From positions 23,781-87,780 of the forward strand of contig JAOALB010000191.1 in the NCBI GenBank assembly GCA_025331125.1: a stretch of 64,000 bases of DNA, in the 5' to 3' direction. Below are positions 15,101-28,886 of this stretch, one piece after another (the stretch's first letter is position 1; every line of letters begins with the position of its first letter). A program made the position numbers and the translations under genes. This DNA comes from Mycogone perniciosa (Eukaryota > Ascomycota > Sordariomycetes > Hypocreales > Hypocreaceae). A model generated the notes under the pieces. That model had not been told where the DNA came from. It searched no databases and was given only the letters and a program-made list of their open reading frames with translations.

Positions 15101-15839
15101 TTAAAAATAAACTTAAATAGTTTTATTAGTCTTTAAAATTAAAGGATTTAAATCTATATAATTATTATTAAGCTTTAAAAACACTTAATTTACCTTAATA
15201 GGCACTTTTAGTAATTAAGAATTAATTATTACTTTTACTTTTTAAATAAAAAAAAAAGCAGTATATTATCCTTTTTATTCAAACCTTATAGCCTTTATTT
15301 AAAAAGTTTAATATATTGCTTATATACCTTTTTTTTAATATATTAAATATAGTTTAAATACTTTATAGCCGCTATAATCTATAATTAAAGCTTTATTAAA
15401 TAAAAGTAAAGACCTTTTAATTTTTTATTTACTTTATCTTTTTCTAGTTTAAGCTTTTTCTGTTATTTAAATATATATATAATTAAAAAAGTTAATAAAA
15501 AAATATAAAAGAGAGGAAAGAGAAAAGTATATAAAATAAAGTAATTAAAACCTTATTATAAAAATAGCTTTAATATATATATTTACTATACTTTAAAAAG
15601 TTATTTATTATTCAATAGATTAATTTCTTTTAAAAGTAAAAGGTATAAAGTATATTAATAAAATTGCCTTTAAAAAGAATTAAAGAAGTAAATGAAGTAT
15701 ATTTATTAAATTTATAAATATAAAGTTTCGTAATATAATTTATTATAATATTAATATAAAAAAGGTAAAAAGAATAAATAATAAAATTTATAAAAAAGCT
15801 AATAGGTTTTAAAGATAAAATGAATAAAAGGGGGATATT

Positions 15840-16203
15840 ATATTATAACTTAACTTTATTAATAATTTAATTAACTATTAATAGATTATAATTATAAATA
15901 TAATCCTATAAAAAGGATTACTATATAAAATTATAATCCTAGATTTATAAGATTATTATAATTTAAATAATTTAAGTATATTAACTATATATCTTTTTTA
16001 TATATAAAACTAAGTAAATTATAATTATTTAATATAGTTATTTAAATAGTTATTAATATAATTATTTACTTAAACTCTTAATTTTATAGAATTATAATTA
16101 TATTACTTTATTTAATATTTATCTTTAACCTCTCTATTAATATAAACTTTATAAACTTTAATTTAATTATTAAAAACTAACCTAGATTATTATTATTATA
16201 AAG
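15840..16203 (+). repeat. 3' LTR of element A
   Basis: Begins ATATTATAAC after a GGGGGAT tract and ends GATTATTAT, as the plus-strand form of the element B LTR does. It is more AT-converted than the 5' copy. The 170 bp between it and element C (16,204-16,373) is featureless AT-rich DNA. Confidence 0.7.
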
Positions 16204-16373
16204 TATAAACTAATATTATATATATATAATGTATTATTAATATATTGTATATAAATAAAAACATTAATAAATTTTTAAAATTTAATTTAATACTTTATAC
16301 CCTTTAAAAAAGTATACTATTAATAATAATTTATATAACTTAATAATAAATACCCTTTTTAATATAATAATGT

Positions 16374-16737
16374 AGGTTAGTTTTTAATAGTTAAACTAAG
16401 GTTTATAGGTTTATATTAATAGAGAGGTTAAAGATAAATATTAAATAATATCAAATAGTTATTATTTTATAAAATAGGTAGTTTAAGTAAATAATTATAT
16501 TAAATAATTATAATTTATTTAATTCTATATATAAAGGAGATATATAATAACTATATTTAAATTATTTAAATTATAGTAATCTTAATAATCCAAAATTATA
16601 GTTTTATATACTAATCTTTTTTATAAGATTATATTTATAGCTATAATTTATTAATAATTAATTAAAGGTTTTAATATTTTACTATAATTTTATAATTAAA
16701 CCTTTTAATATAGTTAAGTTATAATATAATATCCCTT
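16374..16737 (-). repeat. 3' LTR of element C
   Basis: Pairs with 23,397-23,783. It shares the family start (ATAATAATGTAGG here, ATAACGATCCAGG in the better-preserved copy) and the end (GTTATAATAT). Confidence 0.65.
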
Positions 16738-19700
16738 TCTTATTAATTTTATCTTTAAAACCTATTAATTCCTTTATAAGTTTTTTTTTTTTTTTTTTTA
16801 CCCTTTTTATATTAATACTATAATAAATTATATTACTAAACCTTAGACTTATAAATCTAATAAATATACTTTATTTACTATTTTAATTTTTTAAAGGCAA
16901 TTTTATTAATATACTTTTTACTTTTTACTTTTAAAAAAGTTAATTTATTAAATAATAAATATTTTTTATAGTGCAGTAAATATATATATTAAAGTTATTT
17001 TTATAATAAAGGTTTAATTACTTTATTTTATATACTGCCTTTTTTACTTATTTAAAAGGTAAAAATAATAATTAATCTTTAATTACTAAAAGTGTTTATT
17101 AAAATAAATTAAGCTTTTTTAAGGCTTAGCAATTAATAATTTTACAGATTTAAGTCTTTTAGTTTTAAAGACTAGTCAAACTATTTAAGTTTATTTTTAA
17201 TATTTAATAAGTTTTTAATAATTTTTTAAAAATTCTATTACTTTTTATAGTTTTCTTATTTAATTAAATATTGATATTTTTTATTTTTTATTTATATAGC
17301 ATTAATTTCTTTTACTTTATATTTTTCTTAACTGCTTAAAGTTTAATTAAATCTATACTTAATTTATTTTTTAATTTATTTTCTAATAGTTTTTTAAATA
17401 TTAAAATATAAAAGATTAAATAAATTTAAATATTATTTAATAATATAAGTATATAAATAACTTTTAAAATAACTTTTTTAATTAAATAAAGTTTAAGTTT
17501 TTTAAAATTTAATTTATTATTTAATTCTATTATTTTAATATTTACAGTATTTCTTTTTAATAAGTAATAGTATAAATAAATTATATCTCCCTCTTTAAAG
17601 ATTAATCCCTTTAATTTATATTTATTAATCTACTTTTTTATATTTTTTTATATAAAGTAAAAATATATTTATATTTCTTTATATAACTACTTTATATCCT
17701 TAGCTTTAATTTATATTTTATTAATATATAAACTTTCTTTTAGCGCTTTATATATATTTAATATAAAACTATAATTACTGTATATAAGGCTAAATCCAGT
17801 TAACTTTAAAATATTACTGTTATAGGATATTTATATCATTAATAATTTCTTTATTTAATTATTTTAATTAAAGTTAATATAACCTTTTAAATACACTTTA
17901 ATAATTTAATTTATATATTTTATTTATCTATTTATTTATAGGTAATATATAGTATTAAATTTATAATTTATTTCTAACTAGTTTATAAATACCTGCTAGA
18001 ATTTAAATATAAAGGTTAATCTTTAATTAAATATAATCTCAGCTAGAATTATCTAGTTAACTGTAATAAATTGCAAAAATATATAAGTTAGTATTTCTAT
18101 ATTTATTATTTTTTTATATAAAAGGAAATAAAAATATTTAATAAATTAATCTATAATTATTAAAATACTATTATATTTAATCTTTAATTTTAATTTAATA
18201 AATAGTAAAAATTTCATAACAAAGTTTAATAAAATTAACTTTTATAGTTATTTTAATATTAATAAAGGTTAAAGTTTACTATATAGTTTATACTTTAAAG
18301 GTTTCACTATTTTATAAGTTATATAGTAAAAAATAATATCCTATATTACTTTTTTAAGCCTTTAAAACTTAAAATACCTTTAAATTTATTTATATATTTT
18401 ATAAATGCCTTTATATTTATATACTAGATATTAATAGACTTCTATAACTATATTCTTTTAAAGTTTATTTAAAATCTAAATGTTTTTATTGTATTATTAA
18501 ATTCTTTTTTTTATTAAACTCTATATCTTTTAAAAGTCTATTATTATTTTAAATAATATAGTATTCTTTAATGCATTAAAGTATAGTATTATTATTAAAT
18601 ACTTTATATATAGCTTAAAGCGCTATTTATTAATAATATTTATTAAGGGTTTACTTTAAAGTCTGCCTAGTATACTTAATCTTTCTTTACTTATAGTCAG
18701 CTTATCTATTAAATATATATATTTATTTATTTTTAAATCTTTTTTAATAGATTAAAATATAATTAAATTTTAAAAGGTATTCTATATAGCAGATTTCTTT
18801 TTTAGAAAGTTATTAAACTATCGCAAAGTATATAATGTTTTTATAATTAATATATACTTTAACTTTATATATCCCTTTTAATAAATAATATTGCTATTCT
18901 TTAAATATAAAAATAATAGTAAAGAATTCTTTATTATATATTAGGTAATTTAGTTTTACGCTATATAATACTTCAAAGTAAAAGGCAATAAAGTATAATT
19001 TACTGTTTTTATCCTTTTAATTAAATTAAGCTTTTATAGTGAAATTAACAGTATTTATTTTAACTTTTATTTCTTTAAATAGGTTAAATATAATTAATAT
19101 AGGTTTTTTTAAAATAAACTGTTTAAATTTATTAAACACTTCCTATATATTTAATATTTATAGAAACTTTTATTTTTATTTAATAAATTTAAAAAGAGTT
19201 TATAAAATACTTTTATAGCCTTTAATAAATTATTAATAATAGTTAATAAATCTTAAAAAGCTTTAAACTTTTTTAATTATTATAGGTATAGGCTAATCCT
19301 TTACTGTTTATACCTTTAATAGATTTATATAAATTTCTTTAAAAGTAATAATATACTTTAAAAAGGTAATTTTCTATATATAAAATTTGCATTTCTTTAA
19401 TTCTATAAATAGTTTAATATTTTATAGTATCTATAATATTTTATAAATATATTCCTCATATTCTTAAAGGTATTTAAAAAGATTAAAATATTATTTAAAT
19501 AAATAACTATAAAGATATTAAAGTATTTTTTTAATAGATTATTAATTATTTTTTAAAATATTTTAATAGTATTAATAAAACTAAAAGGTATAACTAGGTA
19601 TTTAAATAAGCTATATTTAATTTAAAAAGCAGTTATTTATTTATATTTTTCTTTAATGCAAATAAAGTTATAAGCGCCTTTAAGATCTAGCGCTATAAAC

Positions 19701-22700
19701 TACTTTTTTCTATATAGTTTATCCTATAATTCTATAATTAATAGTAATAAAGTTTAGTCTTTAATAATAGCTTTATTAAACTATTAGTAATCTATAATTA
19801 ATTATAGTTTACCTCTTCTCTTTAATATAAATATAATAAAATAGCCTGTTTTTAATAAAAAGGGTTAAATATACCCTTTAATTAATATATTATTTAAATA
19901 GTTATATAAGCTTTTAAGCTTTTTTTTATTTAAATTATAGATTTTATAAAAGGTAATACTAGTATTATCTTTAACCTTAATTATATAATCCTATTAACTG
20001 TATTTTAATAGTTTTATATTAACTATTGCTTTAAATAATTTATTATACTTTTAGTATCTTTTAAAGATATTTTATAGTTATTTTAATAATACTGCTATTT
20101 TAAAGCTTTTTATGTTAAGTATTTTATTAATACTATTAAATATTTTCTGTAAAAAGGCAATTATTTTTTAAATTTATTTATCTTTTCTTTTACTTTATTT
20201 AAATCTTACTTTTAAGTAAATTATTTCTATCATTAAACTAAAAGTAACTTTTTTAATGCCTTTCTTTAATATACCTAAAGGTTTTATATAGGATTTCTGC
20301 CTTACAGCTAAAGCCTTTTTAATACTTTTAATTATTAAAAAAGCTTTACTATTATATTAATAAAGCTAGCCTTTCTTTTAATTAATATTAAAGTTATTGC
20401 ATCTTAATTAAATATAACTACAAATAATATTATACCTATCAATATTTACTATATTATAAAGAACTACTCCCTTGCATTTAGCGATTTTAAGTTTAAAATA
20501 ATTAATCTTTCACTTAACCTATTTATTATTATATATAAAGGCTCCTCTTTCTGTTTAATAAAGTTAATATAGTCTGGTTTTCTTTTTTTAAGGTAATTAT
20601 AAGCGATTTATAGTTACAGGTATAATAAAATTGCCTATTACTCTACTATTTATTAATATATATAGCCAATAGCCTTTAACTATTACCTTTAACTTAAAAT
20701 ATAGTAAATCTTTATTATTATTTTTATTATTTAATATTTTAAAAGATATAATTTATTAATTATTACTTTATAGCCCTTTTATAAGTAATATTAATTTTTT
20801 CCTAATTCTTCTCTTTTTATATAAATTTTATAATTAATTAAAGTTCTTTAAAATAAATACTACTTTCTTTTATTATAAGTAGTTCCTTTATAGGTAATAA
20901 AATTAAACTAGTTTTAATATAATTCTTTTATAATTTAATTAATCTCTGTCTTTTAAAGTAGGTTTATTCCTTATATATTTCTATATTCGCTACTTTTAAA
21001 GTTTTTTTATAAATAAATAGTATATTTATCTTTCTAGCAATATATATAGTCTAGTAATAAATATAAAGTATTATTAGCTTATTATATATACTAATCCTTT
21101 AATTTATTTTATTTATATATAATATACTTTAAGCTATTACACTTTAAATAATATTATTAATTATATTTACACCTTTTATTATAGCGGAAATACTATTTTA
21201 TTAATTTCTTTTAGCAGTAAATATAATATCCTTTAAACTTATATTCTTTAAGTCTTTATAGTTAATAATATTCCTTTAAGTTTTTAATATCTAATTTAAT
21301 AATAATAACCTTAAAGTTTTAATACTATATAGTTATAATCTATTTTTAAAAGTATTATAATCCTATACTTATTCTATAAGGTAAAATAGGATTTTAATTA
21401 AAAATATATTATATTTTAGTTTCTTTTAAAAATATACTATATACCTATATATAATATAAATAACCTAGGATATAGTATAATACTCCTTATAAATAAAGTT
21501 ATTTACAGTATAGTCTCCCTATTTATAAGTATATACAGGTTTCATTTATATAGCTAAAGCAGTTAAAATTACTTTAATAGCTATTTTATTGCTAGTTCCG
21601 TTTTATATATAAAGCTGCTTATATAAGTATAAATATATCCTGTCTAGTTATATACTTATATTAATTCTTTAAACTATATAAAGGTAATACTTATTTAGGT
21701 TATTTTTAAGGTTACTGTATATTAATAATATATTTTCTGGTTTTAAAAGTATAGCATTATATAATAATAGTCTATATTATAAAGGGTTATTTTCGTTTTT
21801 ATTAATAAAATTACTGCTATTAGTTTATCTTTTATAGCCTATAGTAATTTAATTAAAATATTACTAGTTAATTATAGCGATTATTTATTTATTTAAAATA
21901 CTATTATCTTTATTTAACTTTATATAGCTAAAGTCTAGGTTTTATTTTATTAAACTATCTAGGCGTAATAAATACCTATTCGCTTTATTTTCTTTAAGTA
22001 TATCTCTGTAAATTAAAGATTTAGGTTTTAACTAGTATCCCCTTTAATTTATTATAAATATCTTTTTAAATTATTTTAAATATTATCTGCTTTTATCTTT
22101 ACTAGGTTTATAAATAAGGCAGCTATTATTATAGTATATAGTCTAGCTAAATAATATATAATTAGTGGTTTTTGAAACTATATTAACTTTTTGTTTAGGT
22201 TTTAGTATAGGCTTTTAGGGTTTATTAGTTTTTAGTTTTCAGGGAGCTTTATAGTCCTTTAAAATATATTTTAGCTTATTACAGTTATAATAAATAACCT
22301 TTACCTTTCCTTTCTAAATAGCGTCTAAATCTATTTAATTAAATCTTTTATTATTAAAGTTGGCGATATATTTTATTATTTTTTACTTTAATTTATATAT
22401 CTTTAATATTTATAAACTTATTTAAATTACTATTATCCTTTTTCTATATTTAAATAAAGTTTATAATATAAATTGTCTGCATTTATATATTTCTTAATAA
22501 ACTTAATAATACCTTTATTTTAAAAGAGTTTATAAACTTTTCTTTTAAGTTTTAATTTAAGTTTATTATAAAAGTATTTAATAAAAGCAAAGTTTCTTTA
22601 TTTAACCTTAAAAGTATAGTTTTTTAAGTATATAGTATAGTTAAAGCATTTTCCTTTTTAAATTAAATTTATAAGTTTATTTTCTGCAGTATATTCTTTA

Positions 22701-23396
22701 TAAATATTATTAAAGATATTTTTTAATTCTTTTTTAAATTAATTATAGCTAGCGAATATAAACTGTATTTACTTATTAGCTTTGCTTTTATTATTAAAGA
22801 AATCCCTTTAAATAGGTTTAAACCACTTTAAGGCATTTCCTTTAAGTTATTTAGCAGTTAAAAGGACTTTACTAGTATTTATATTAAAGCTAGTTAAGAA
22901 GTAAATAAAGTAGTTGCGTAGTTAAGTAAGAAATAGTTAAAGTGCTATAGTGCTTCTATTAAAGGGTTTAAAGGGCTATATTTTAAGTAACTCTTTTAAA
23001 TCCTTTAAAGGTTAATTCCCTTTATAGTTTAGTATAAGGTTTAGAGTAGGTATAGGCGGTGCTTAATTTTATAAGTTTATAATAGTTGTTTACTGTTAGT
23101 GGATTATTTAATTAAGTTTAACGTTTTTAGCAATTAAATATTAATAGCAGTACTTTTATTTTATACTGTTGGCTTTTATATATTAAAAGGCTTCCTTTAT
23201 ATAAATGCGTAATTGTTCCGTTTTATCGACTTTATCTTTATCTTTACTTCCATTTATATTATTATCTCTGTTATTATCCTATACTTAGCGAGGAGGCAGG
23301 ATAAAGGGTAGAGTGTTAGAAAAGGATACTGCAGCAGATATGCTTGCAGTATTGCTCAGGATTCTTAATAGCCTTTTAAACAAGACTCGTTCATAT

Positions 23397-23783
23397 ATAA
23401 CGATCCAGGTTAATTCTTAACAGTTAAACTAAGGTTTATAGGTTTATATTAACAGAGAGGTTAAAGATAAATATTAAATAGGGTAATATAGTTACTATTT
23501 TATAAAACGGGTAGTTTAAGTAAATAATTATATTAATTACTATTTAAGTAACTATACTAAATAATTATAACTTATCCAGTTTTATATATAAAGGAGATAT
23601 ATAATAAATATACTTAGATTGTTTAGATTATAGCGATCTTAATGATCCAGGATTACAGTTTCGTATGGTGATCCCTCTTATAGGATTACGCTTATAGCCA
23701 CGATCCATTAGTGATTGGTTGGAGGTTCCGAGATTCTGCCATAATCCCGTAACTAGGTCTTCGATATAGTCAGGTCGTGATAT
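23397..23783 (-). repeat. 5' LTR of element C, least mutated copy of the family
   Basis: Keeps words that RIP has erased in the other copies, such as GATCCAGG, GTAACTAGGTCTTCG and CAGGTCGTGATAT. It is therefore the best local guide to the original LTR sequence. Confidence 0.65.
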
Positions 23784-24123
23784 TTAAATGGGCTAAAAAT
23801 ATAGGTTTAAATCTTACTATAAGTTAAGTATTTATTTATAAAGTCTATTAAACTTTATAATTAAGTATTTTCTTTTATTTACTTTATATATATATAAAAT
23901 TTCTATTTAAGCTTTATTTAATTAAATCTATTAAATATTTTTCCTTATAGACTTAAGTATTTAGATAAATAAAGGGCCCTAGATTTAATTATTTATTTGA
24001 TAGATTTGTTTGACTGGTTTGGCGGGGACCTTTTCTGAAAAAGTCCCCGCTTAATGAAATATTATTACTATTATCCCTTGGTTAAACTATGTTGAAATCC
24101 CTGCTCTTTAACCCCTCTCATTT
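23784..24123. other. Transition from AT-rich repeats to the gene island
   Basis: Composition changes from nearly pure A/T to normal between about 23,980 and 24,020. The stretch holds no gene. It contains a strong hairpin (separate entry) about 75 bp beyond the stop codon of the ABC transporter. Confidence 0.6.
24022..24050. repeat. Hairpin with GC-rich stem at the repeat/gene boundary
   Basis: GCGGGGAC (24,022-24,029) pairs perfectly with GTCCCCGC (24,043-24,050). After one mismatch, four further T-A pairs leave a three-base loop. It could be a remnant of a transposon terminal inverted repeat or part of the transporter's 3' region; nothing decides between these. Confidence 0.5.
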
Positions 24124-27100
24124 TTAGAAGAAATAGAATAGTTTCCAATGCTTCACTTTTGTGGTCCATGTAAACAAATATACCAACGCAAAATTGCCGG
24201 CTGTAAACAGCACGAAGATGCCCCAGCATCCCCACTTCCCTCCCAATTGTCCATTACCAAGGTTAAACTGTGCCAGGAATTGATCACCCGAGTTCCACAG
24301 GCATACTTGACACTCAAGGGGGTAGGATGTGTTAGGATTAAGTAGTTGTGCAGAGGATGAGAGGACCCAGTCAGAAGCATACGAAGCGCAAGTTTGGTCT
24401 GAAGGTGGGGTAAAATATATCAAGTCTGAAGGAGAGCATGATACAGGAACGGATGAAGTTACGGCTGTGACCATGCCTCCAAGAAGGTAGGTAAATGGAG
24501 AAAGATAGTAGAGCTAAATGTATCATTAGATAGGTGGATTCGTCCGGTGGTGGGTTTGGGAGGATCGCTTACCCAGTAGCGCCAGAAGACTTGAATTTGG
24601 TCGTAGGGAACGATGATTCCGTTGAACCAGTTGCATGTGCAGACAATAAAGACGAGGACATTTCCAGCTGCACCAAGGTCTGGGCTCAATGCCATCATAA
24701 ACAATCCAAGGAGAATCTAAGCATTTGTTAATTTGCGGCCGGCTGGGTTGCTGCATGCGAATTGCGACTCACTTGGAAGATCTCGTAGGTTAAGAGGAAC
24801 AGGAAGATATAGCCCGCCTCTGCTTGAGGTAGCCCACTGGGGAAGTACCAAAGAACATAGTACAAAACTGTCACGAGGATAGCACCTGGTATTTCCGAGA
24901 GGATGGTGGAAGATGCAAACGCGATCCATCCATATGTATGAGAAGGTCCCTCACGGAATATCCAGTAAAGACTCGCGAAAAAGTACCGCGCAAGAATAAC
25001 ATTGACGATCGCGTTGCAAAGGAACAGGATGAAGAAGACGCTGAACATTCTGTTCTTCATGTTAGGATGACGCACTAATAAGATTGCATGAAGATACTCA
25101 CCGATTCTGAAGGTCATGTGGACTGGTTCCAAGCTGGAAGAAGGTGAACCCAACTAGCATAGCGCTGATGACGTGCACCCAAATCTTGGAGTACATATAT
25201 GGTGGATTTCTCCACTGACTCAACAACATTCGTTTCGTCAACAACCAAGTCTGTGTCAGAACTGAAGCATTATACTCGGAAGCCCGTTCGTCAAAATGTG
25301 CGTTACTGATATTATTGCTCGTCTTGCTGCAATTCTCTATTTCTTGGACGAGGTTCGCAAATTCTGGAGACGCTTCCCAGTTTGCAGCCCAGTTAGATCC
25401 CTTGTCGTTTGTGCGAGCGTTCACACCTGCACCAACAGTTTCCAGAATGAATGCACTGGGATTAGAGCCGTGGGGGCAGATGGCACCGTGACGCGCAAAA
25501 TATGGTAGCGCTGCAGTTACCTTGCCGAAACTGTATAAAGTGTTAATCATTGGGACGTGAGCGGAGTAGGCAATAAGTGGAAACGCACTAGAGCTGCCGA
25601 CCCTCAGATGACAGAGCCAGCAGATTGTCGAATTGGGAGAATAGGAGCGCAGATGGCTGATGAATCGTGACTACAGTAGCCTGGCCATGACGAGCAAGTT
25701 GCTTCAGGTAATGAACAATACGGGCGGCACCCTGAGAGTCCAATCCCGATGTCGGCTCATCAGCAAAGAGGATTTCTGGCCTCGCCGCAAGCTCAACACC
25801 GATCTATGTCCATTCGAATTTAGTAAACAGAGCCGATATATGGGAGCTCATTGACTTGGTACAGGTTGGGACATACCGTTACCCGCTTGAGTCGCTCTAC
25901 ACCTAGGCCAATGCCATCTTCTCCAATCAGGGCGTCTTGGACATCGGTCAGGTCAAGTAATTCTAGAACCTCGTCGACATAGGTAAGCTTCTCAGCCTTT
26001 GAATATGTCTGGGGCTGTCGCAACAGAGCAGAGAATTCAAGCGCCTCTCGGACTGTGGCTGTGCCATCATGAAGATCCATCTGTTGAGCAAAACCTGGTA
26101 ACCGTTAGAATTCGGCGTCTAGGCTTTAAGGAATATGTGTAACGTATACTTACCCACGCTCTTCCTGTAACTTGAACCCAGCGACTGATTTCCCACGAGG
26201 ACTTCGCCCTGTAGCTGGCCTACAAAGTTTGTCTGGCTGAGTGCTGTAAGGAGGGTTGTCTTGCCCGCGCCACTGGCACCGCACAATGCAGTCAGCTCCC
26301 CCCGCCTCACGTATCCCGAGATATTCTTCACAATTTGGTTTTCTCCAATGTGTATGTTTACATGCCTCCAGGTAAGCGCGAGTTCTCCCAACCCACCAGA
26401 GTGGCCGTTGAGCTGGCCAGTCACGGAGTTGGATCGTAAGGCGGGGGCTGACTTCTCCACGTCTTCAACGGCATCTTCCTTTGTCTTTTGGTCGCGTCGT
26501 TTTGCTAAGACAAGAGGGGATCCGCCCTGCGGTGCAAACCTCATGGTCTCACTTCCAAAAATTCCGATAAAAAGATACATAACGGTAATGGCAATCATGA
26601 TACCAATATTACGCCATCTATGGGATGCAGAGAAGCCAAAGGAGTTGATGTATTGGGTTCCTGAAACACTGGTTTGACCTATAAGGGCTCCTCTGATTGC
26701 ACAAGTTTGATGCCCTGGAAGTCCGTCTTGTGGAACGAGATTGTTGTCACAGGAGAGGGTCAGCCCGGTAAATTCGTTTGAGAAAAGCTGTAGAAAGAGT
26801 TGGCTCGCATAAAAGAACATGACTCTGGTGATATTTTGGGGCTTACCGACATTTTCGAACCCGTAATACATGGGATTGATATAGTGTAGCCATCCGAAGG
26901 CTGCACCCATATCATTTGGTGGAATCAAGAACCCGGCAAAGAGGAGGAGGACTGTACAGGAGAACCCTCCATATCGAAAGCCTAGACACACATATTAGTG
27001 ATAGGCGACCCTGCGCTTGCAATGATGGCCTACAGTCATCCAAGGTTCCAACATAGTAAGCAAACATGCGAAGCAAATTGCTGAAGCACACAGTCGAGAT

Positions 27101-28886
27101 GAATAGAGTCAGGTAGAAGAAGAAGAATTTGCCCACTTCGACCTGTAATCTCGAGAGAAAGTAGAACACGATGACGAATAGGACATGCTGAAAGGCGATG
27201 AGCGGTAGGTCGATGAGAAATCTAGCAAACGCAACGGCGGATGGACGGTTCAGATGCAGCTGAGCTAGAAACATCAGTTAGCTGAGCCTTCTAGACTTGG
27301 GCATATTCCTAGCAAATGCTCACCTTGTCTCTCAATCACGGGTCTATTAGTATGGGCATCGAAGAGCTCCGAAAATTGAAGCCAACCATTGAGGATTAAT
27401 GCAAAGTACAGGATGCCTCCTCTTGTGAAAGCTCCTTGGGCGGCGTTATCGATATTGAAGTAGACGCTACCACAGACGAGACAGAGGATAAGCGTGGTAA
27501 TCCACTTGATATAGTAGACCCTACGCTGACCAGTGACCAGCTGGTACTCTCTTGTCAGACACTCCCGTACTTGTGCGGGGAATGATAGACGATAGGAATC
27601 GCTAGGCAATAGAGACTCGGCCTGGGCTTGCTCTTGTCTGTACTCATCGATTTCGGACAGCAAAGCCTGACAATTCTCTGAGCGTTTGAATGCAGCTGCC
27701 AAGTCAGCAGGTGATTTAATCTTCTCAGCATCCGATCCAGGTCTGACTCGTCGCTCTTCTGGATCCGTCACAGTGACAAGAAACTCGGCAGTTGTTTGTC
27801 CCGGAACAGGGACATATCCCAAATCTTCAAAGTATTTCCAGGCCTCCGATGTGGGACCAAAGAATACCTCGTACCCTTGGTCAAGAACCACGACTTTGTC
27901 AAAGTTCTTGTAGAGGTCCTCACCTGCCTGATATAGGGTTGCCAAGGTTGTCTTGTGACCAATATCTGTAACTGCTCGCAAAGCTTTGGCAAAGTCCAGG
28001 GCAGTAGAAGAGTCAAGACCTCGTGTTGAATTATCAAAGCACTGGACTGAAGAACCTGCAGCCAACACTTCAGCAATTGACACTCTGTAGTTTCCATTGT
28101 TAGCTCTAACGGTACCGGAAATAATATCAACAAGACCCACCGTTTTCTTTCACCACCAGATATGCCTGGACTGAATGGTCCACCAACAGGTGTATCTAGA
28201 GCATGGGAAAGTCCAAATAGCTTCGCAACGACCTCGACTACATTAGCGACTGACTTGCTGTCCCGTACCTCCGAGGGAAGCGAGTTTCTCAGAGCAAACT
28301 GGATGGTTTGCCTGACGGTTAAGGATGCGATATGCCTGTCCTCCTCTGGAAGATATATGGTTTCTCGAGCGTGGTCATGCTTAAACATAGATGCAGGGAT
28401 ATTAGCGTATTCTACATCCCCTGTTACTTTGAGAGGGGATTGATTGGCAGCCGTCCTAAGAAAGGTTGAGCAGCCACTTCCTGGTCGACCCAGCACAAGT
28501 AACATCTCCCCAGGCTTAACAATACCGGTGAAGTCTACCAGAACTGGCCTTCCTGCAGGAGAGAATTTATTTGGAGAGATACGAGACAAAATGTTCTCTT
28601 TGATGAACCGAGCCTGGTCGGGCCCAAATGTGTTTAAAATAGCTCGGGGTAAGGTTTTGACATCGATATCAGTTCCTGATGGAGCTGAGACGGAAAGGTC
28701 CTTGAATGAGAGGCCGATCTGCTTCCGAGCTTCTTGACCCTTGGGAGACTGGCTACTCAGAAGAATTCTGATGGAGTCAAGTCCCTCTGATTTGGTTGTT
28801 TTGGGACCAGACGACTCGGCCCCATCTGAGTCCACCATGGGGTCACTCAGCCTCTCCAGCCGAGAGGACCCGAGCTCACAAGACAT
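24124..28886 (-). CDS. PDR-type (ABCG) full-size ABC transporter
   Basis: ATP-driven plasma-membrane efflux pump of the fungal pleiotropic drug resistance class, in (NBD-TMD)x2 order. Exons on the minus strand: 28,886-28,141; 28,084-27,324; 27,264-27,034; 26,981-26,154; 26,094-25,877; 25,803-25,589; 25,530-25,102; 25,049-24,773; 24,716-24,573; 24,513-24,124. They sum to 1,413 codons, usual for the class. NBD1 has GRPGSGCST (Walker A with Cys, typical of PDR), SGGERKR/VSIAE across the first intron, and CFDNSTRGLDS. NBD2 has GASGAGKTT, GVERLKRVTIGVELAA, ADEPTSGLDSQ and TIHQPS. TMD2 ends with RYWLYYLSPFTYLL. A 63-nt in-frame piece (26,788-26,850) may be an extra intron with a weak donor. The start was chosen at MSCEL; an upstream ATG adds 16 residues. 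It diverges from the MFS gene. The substrate is unknown; export of the cluster product is inference. Confidence 0.9.

Larger units (their letters stand above)
552..16203 (+). mobile_element. LTR retrotransposon A (Ty3/gypsy-like), RIP-decayed, interrupted by element B
   Basis: Plus-strand element with a 5' LTR at about 552-952 and a 3' LTR at about 15,840-16,203, the latter preceded by a GGGGGAT polypurine-like tract. The internal part resumes after the inserted element B ends near 9,107. Stop-riddled translations still show order: a gag-like region near 9,500-10,200, a Ty3/gypsy reverse transcriptase near 12,450-12,800 (remnants of the 'GYPI.FV.KK.GKLRL..DYR.LN' stretch) and an integrase C-terminal remnant (EGDxVYL) near 14,705-14,740. 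Without B the element is about 7.7 kb. Every frame is destroyed by C-to-T and G-to-A type changes, so it is inactive. The exact 5' end of the first LTR is uncertain by a few bases. Confidence 0.75.
16374..23783 (-). mobile_element. LTR retrotransposon C (same family), RIP-decayed
   Basis: Minus-strand element of about 7.4 kb. The left LTR spans about 16,374-16,737 and is followed by ATATCCC, the complement of the polypurine tract. The right LTR spans about 23,397-23,783. The internal sequence runs parallel to B: integrase C-terminus near 17,590-17,620, reverse transcriptase near 19,680-19,900, gag towards the right. All frames are broken. The outer half of the right LTR (about 23,640-23,783) keeps near-normal composition, so mutation tapers off towards the gene island. 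Flanks TTTAA (16,368-16,372 and 23,783-23,787) may be the target duplication if the LTR ends are shifted by one base. Confidence 0.75.
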
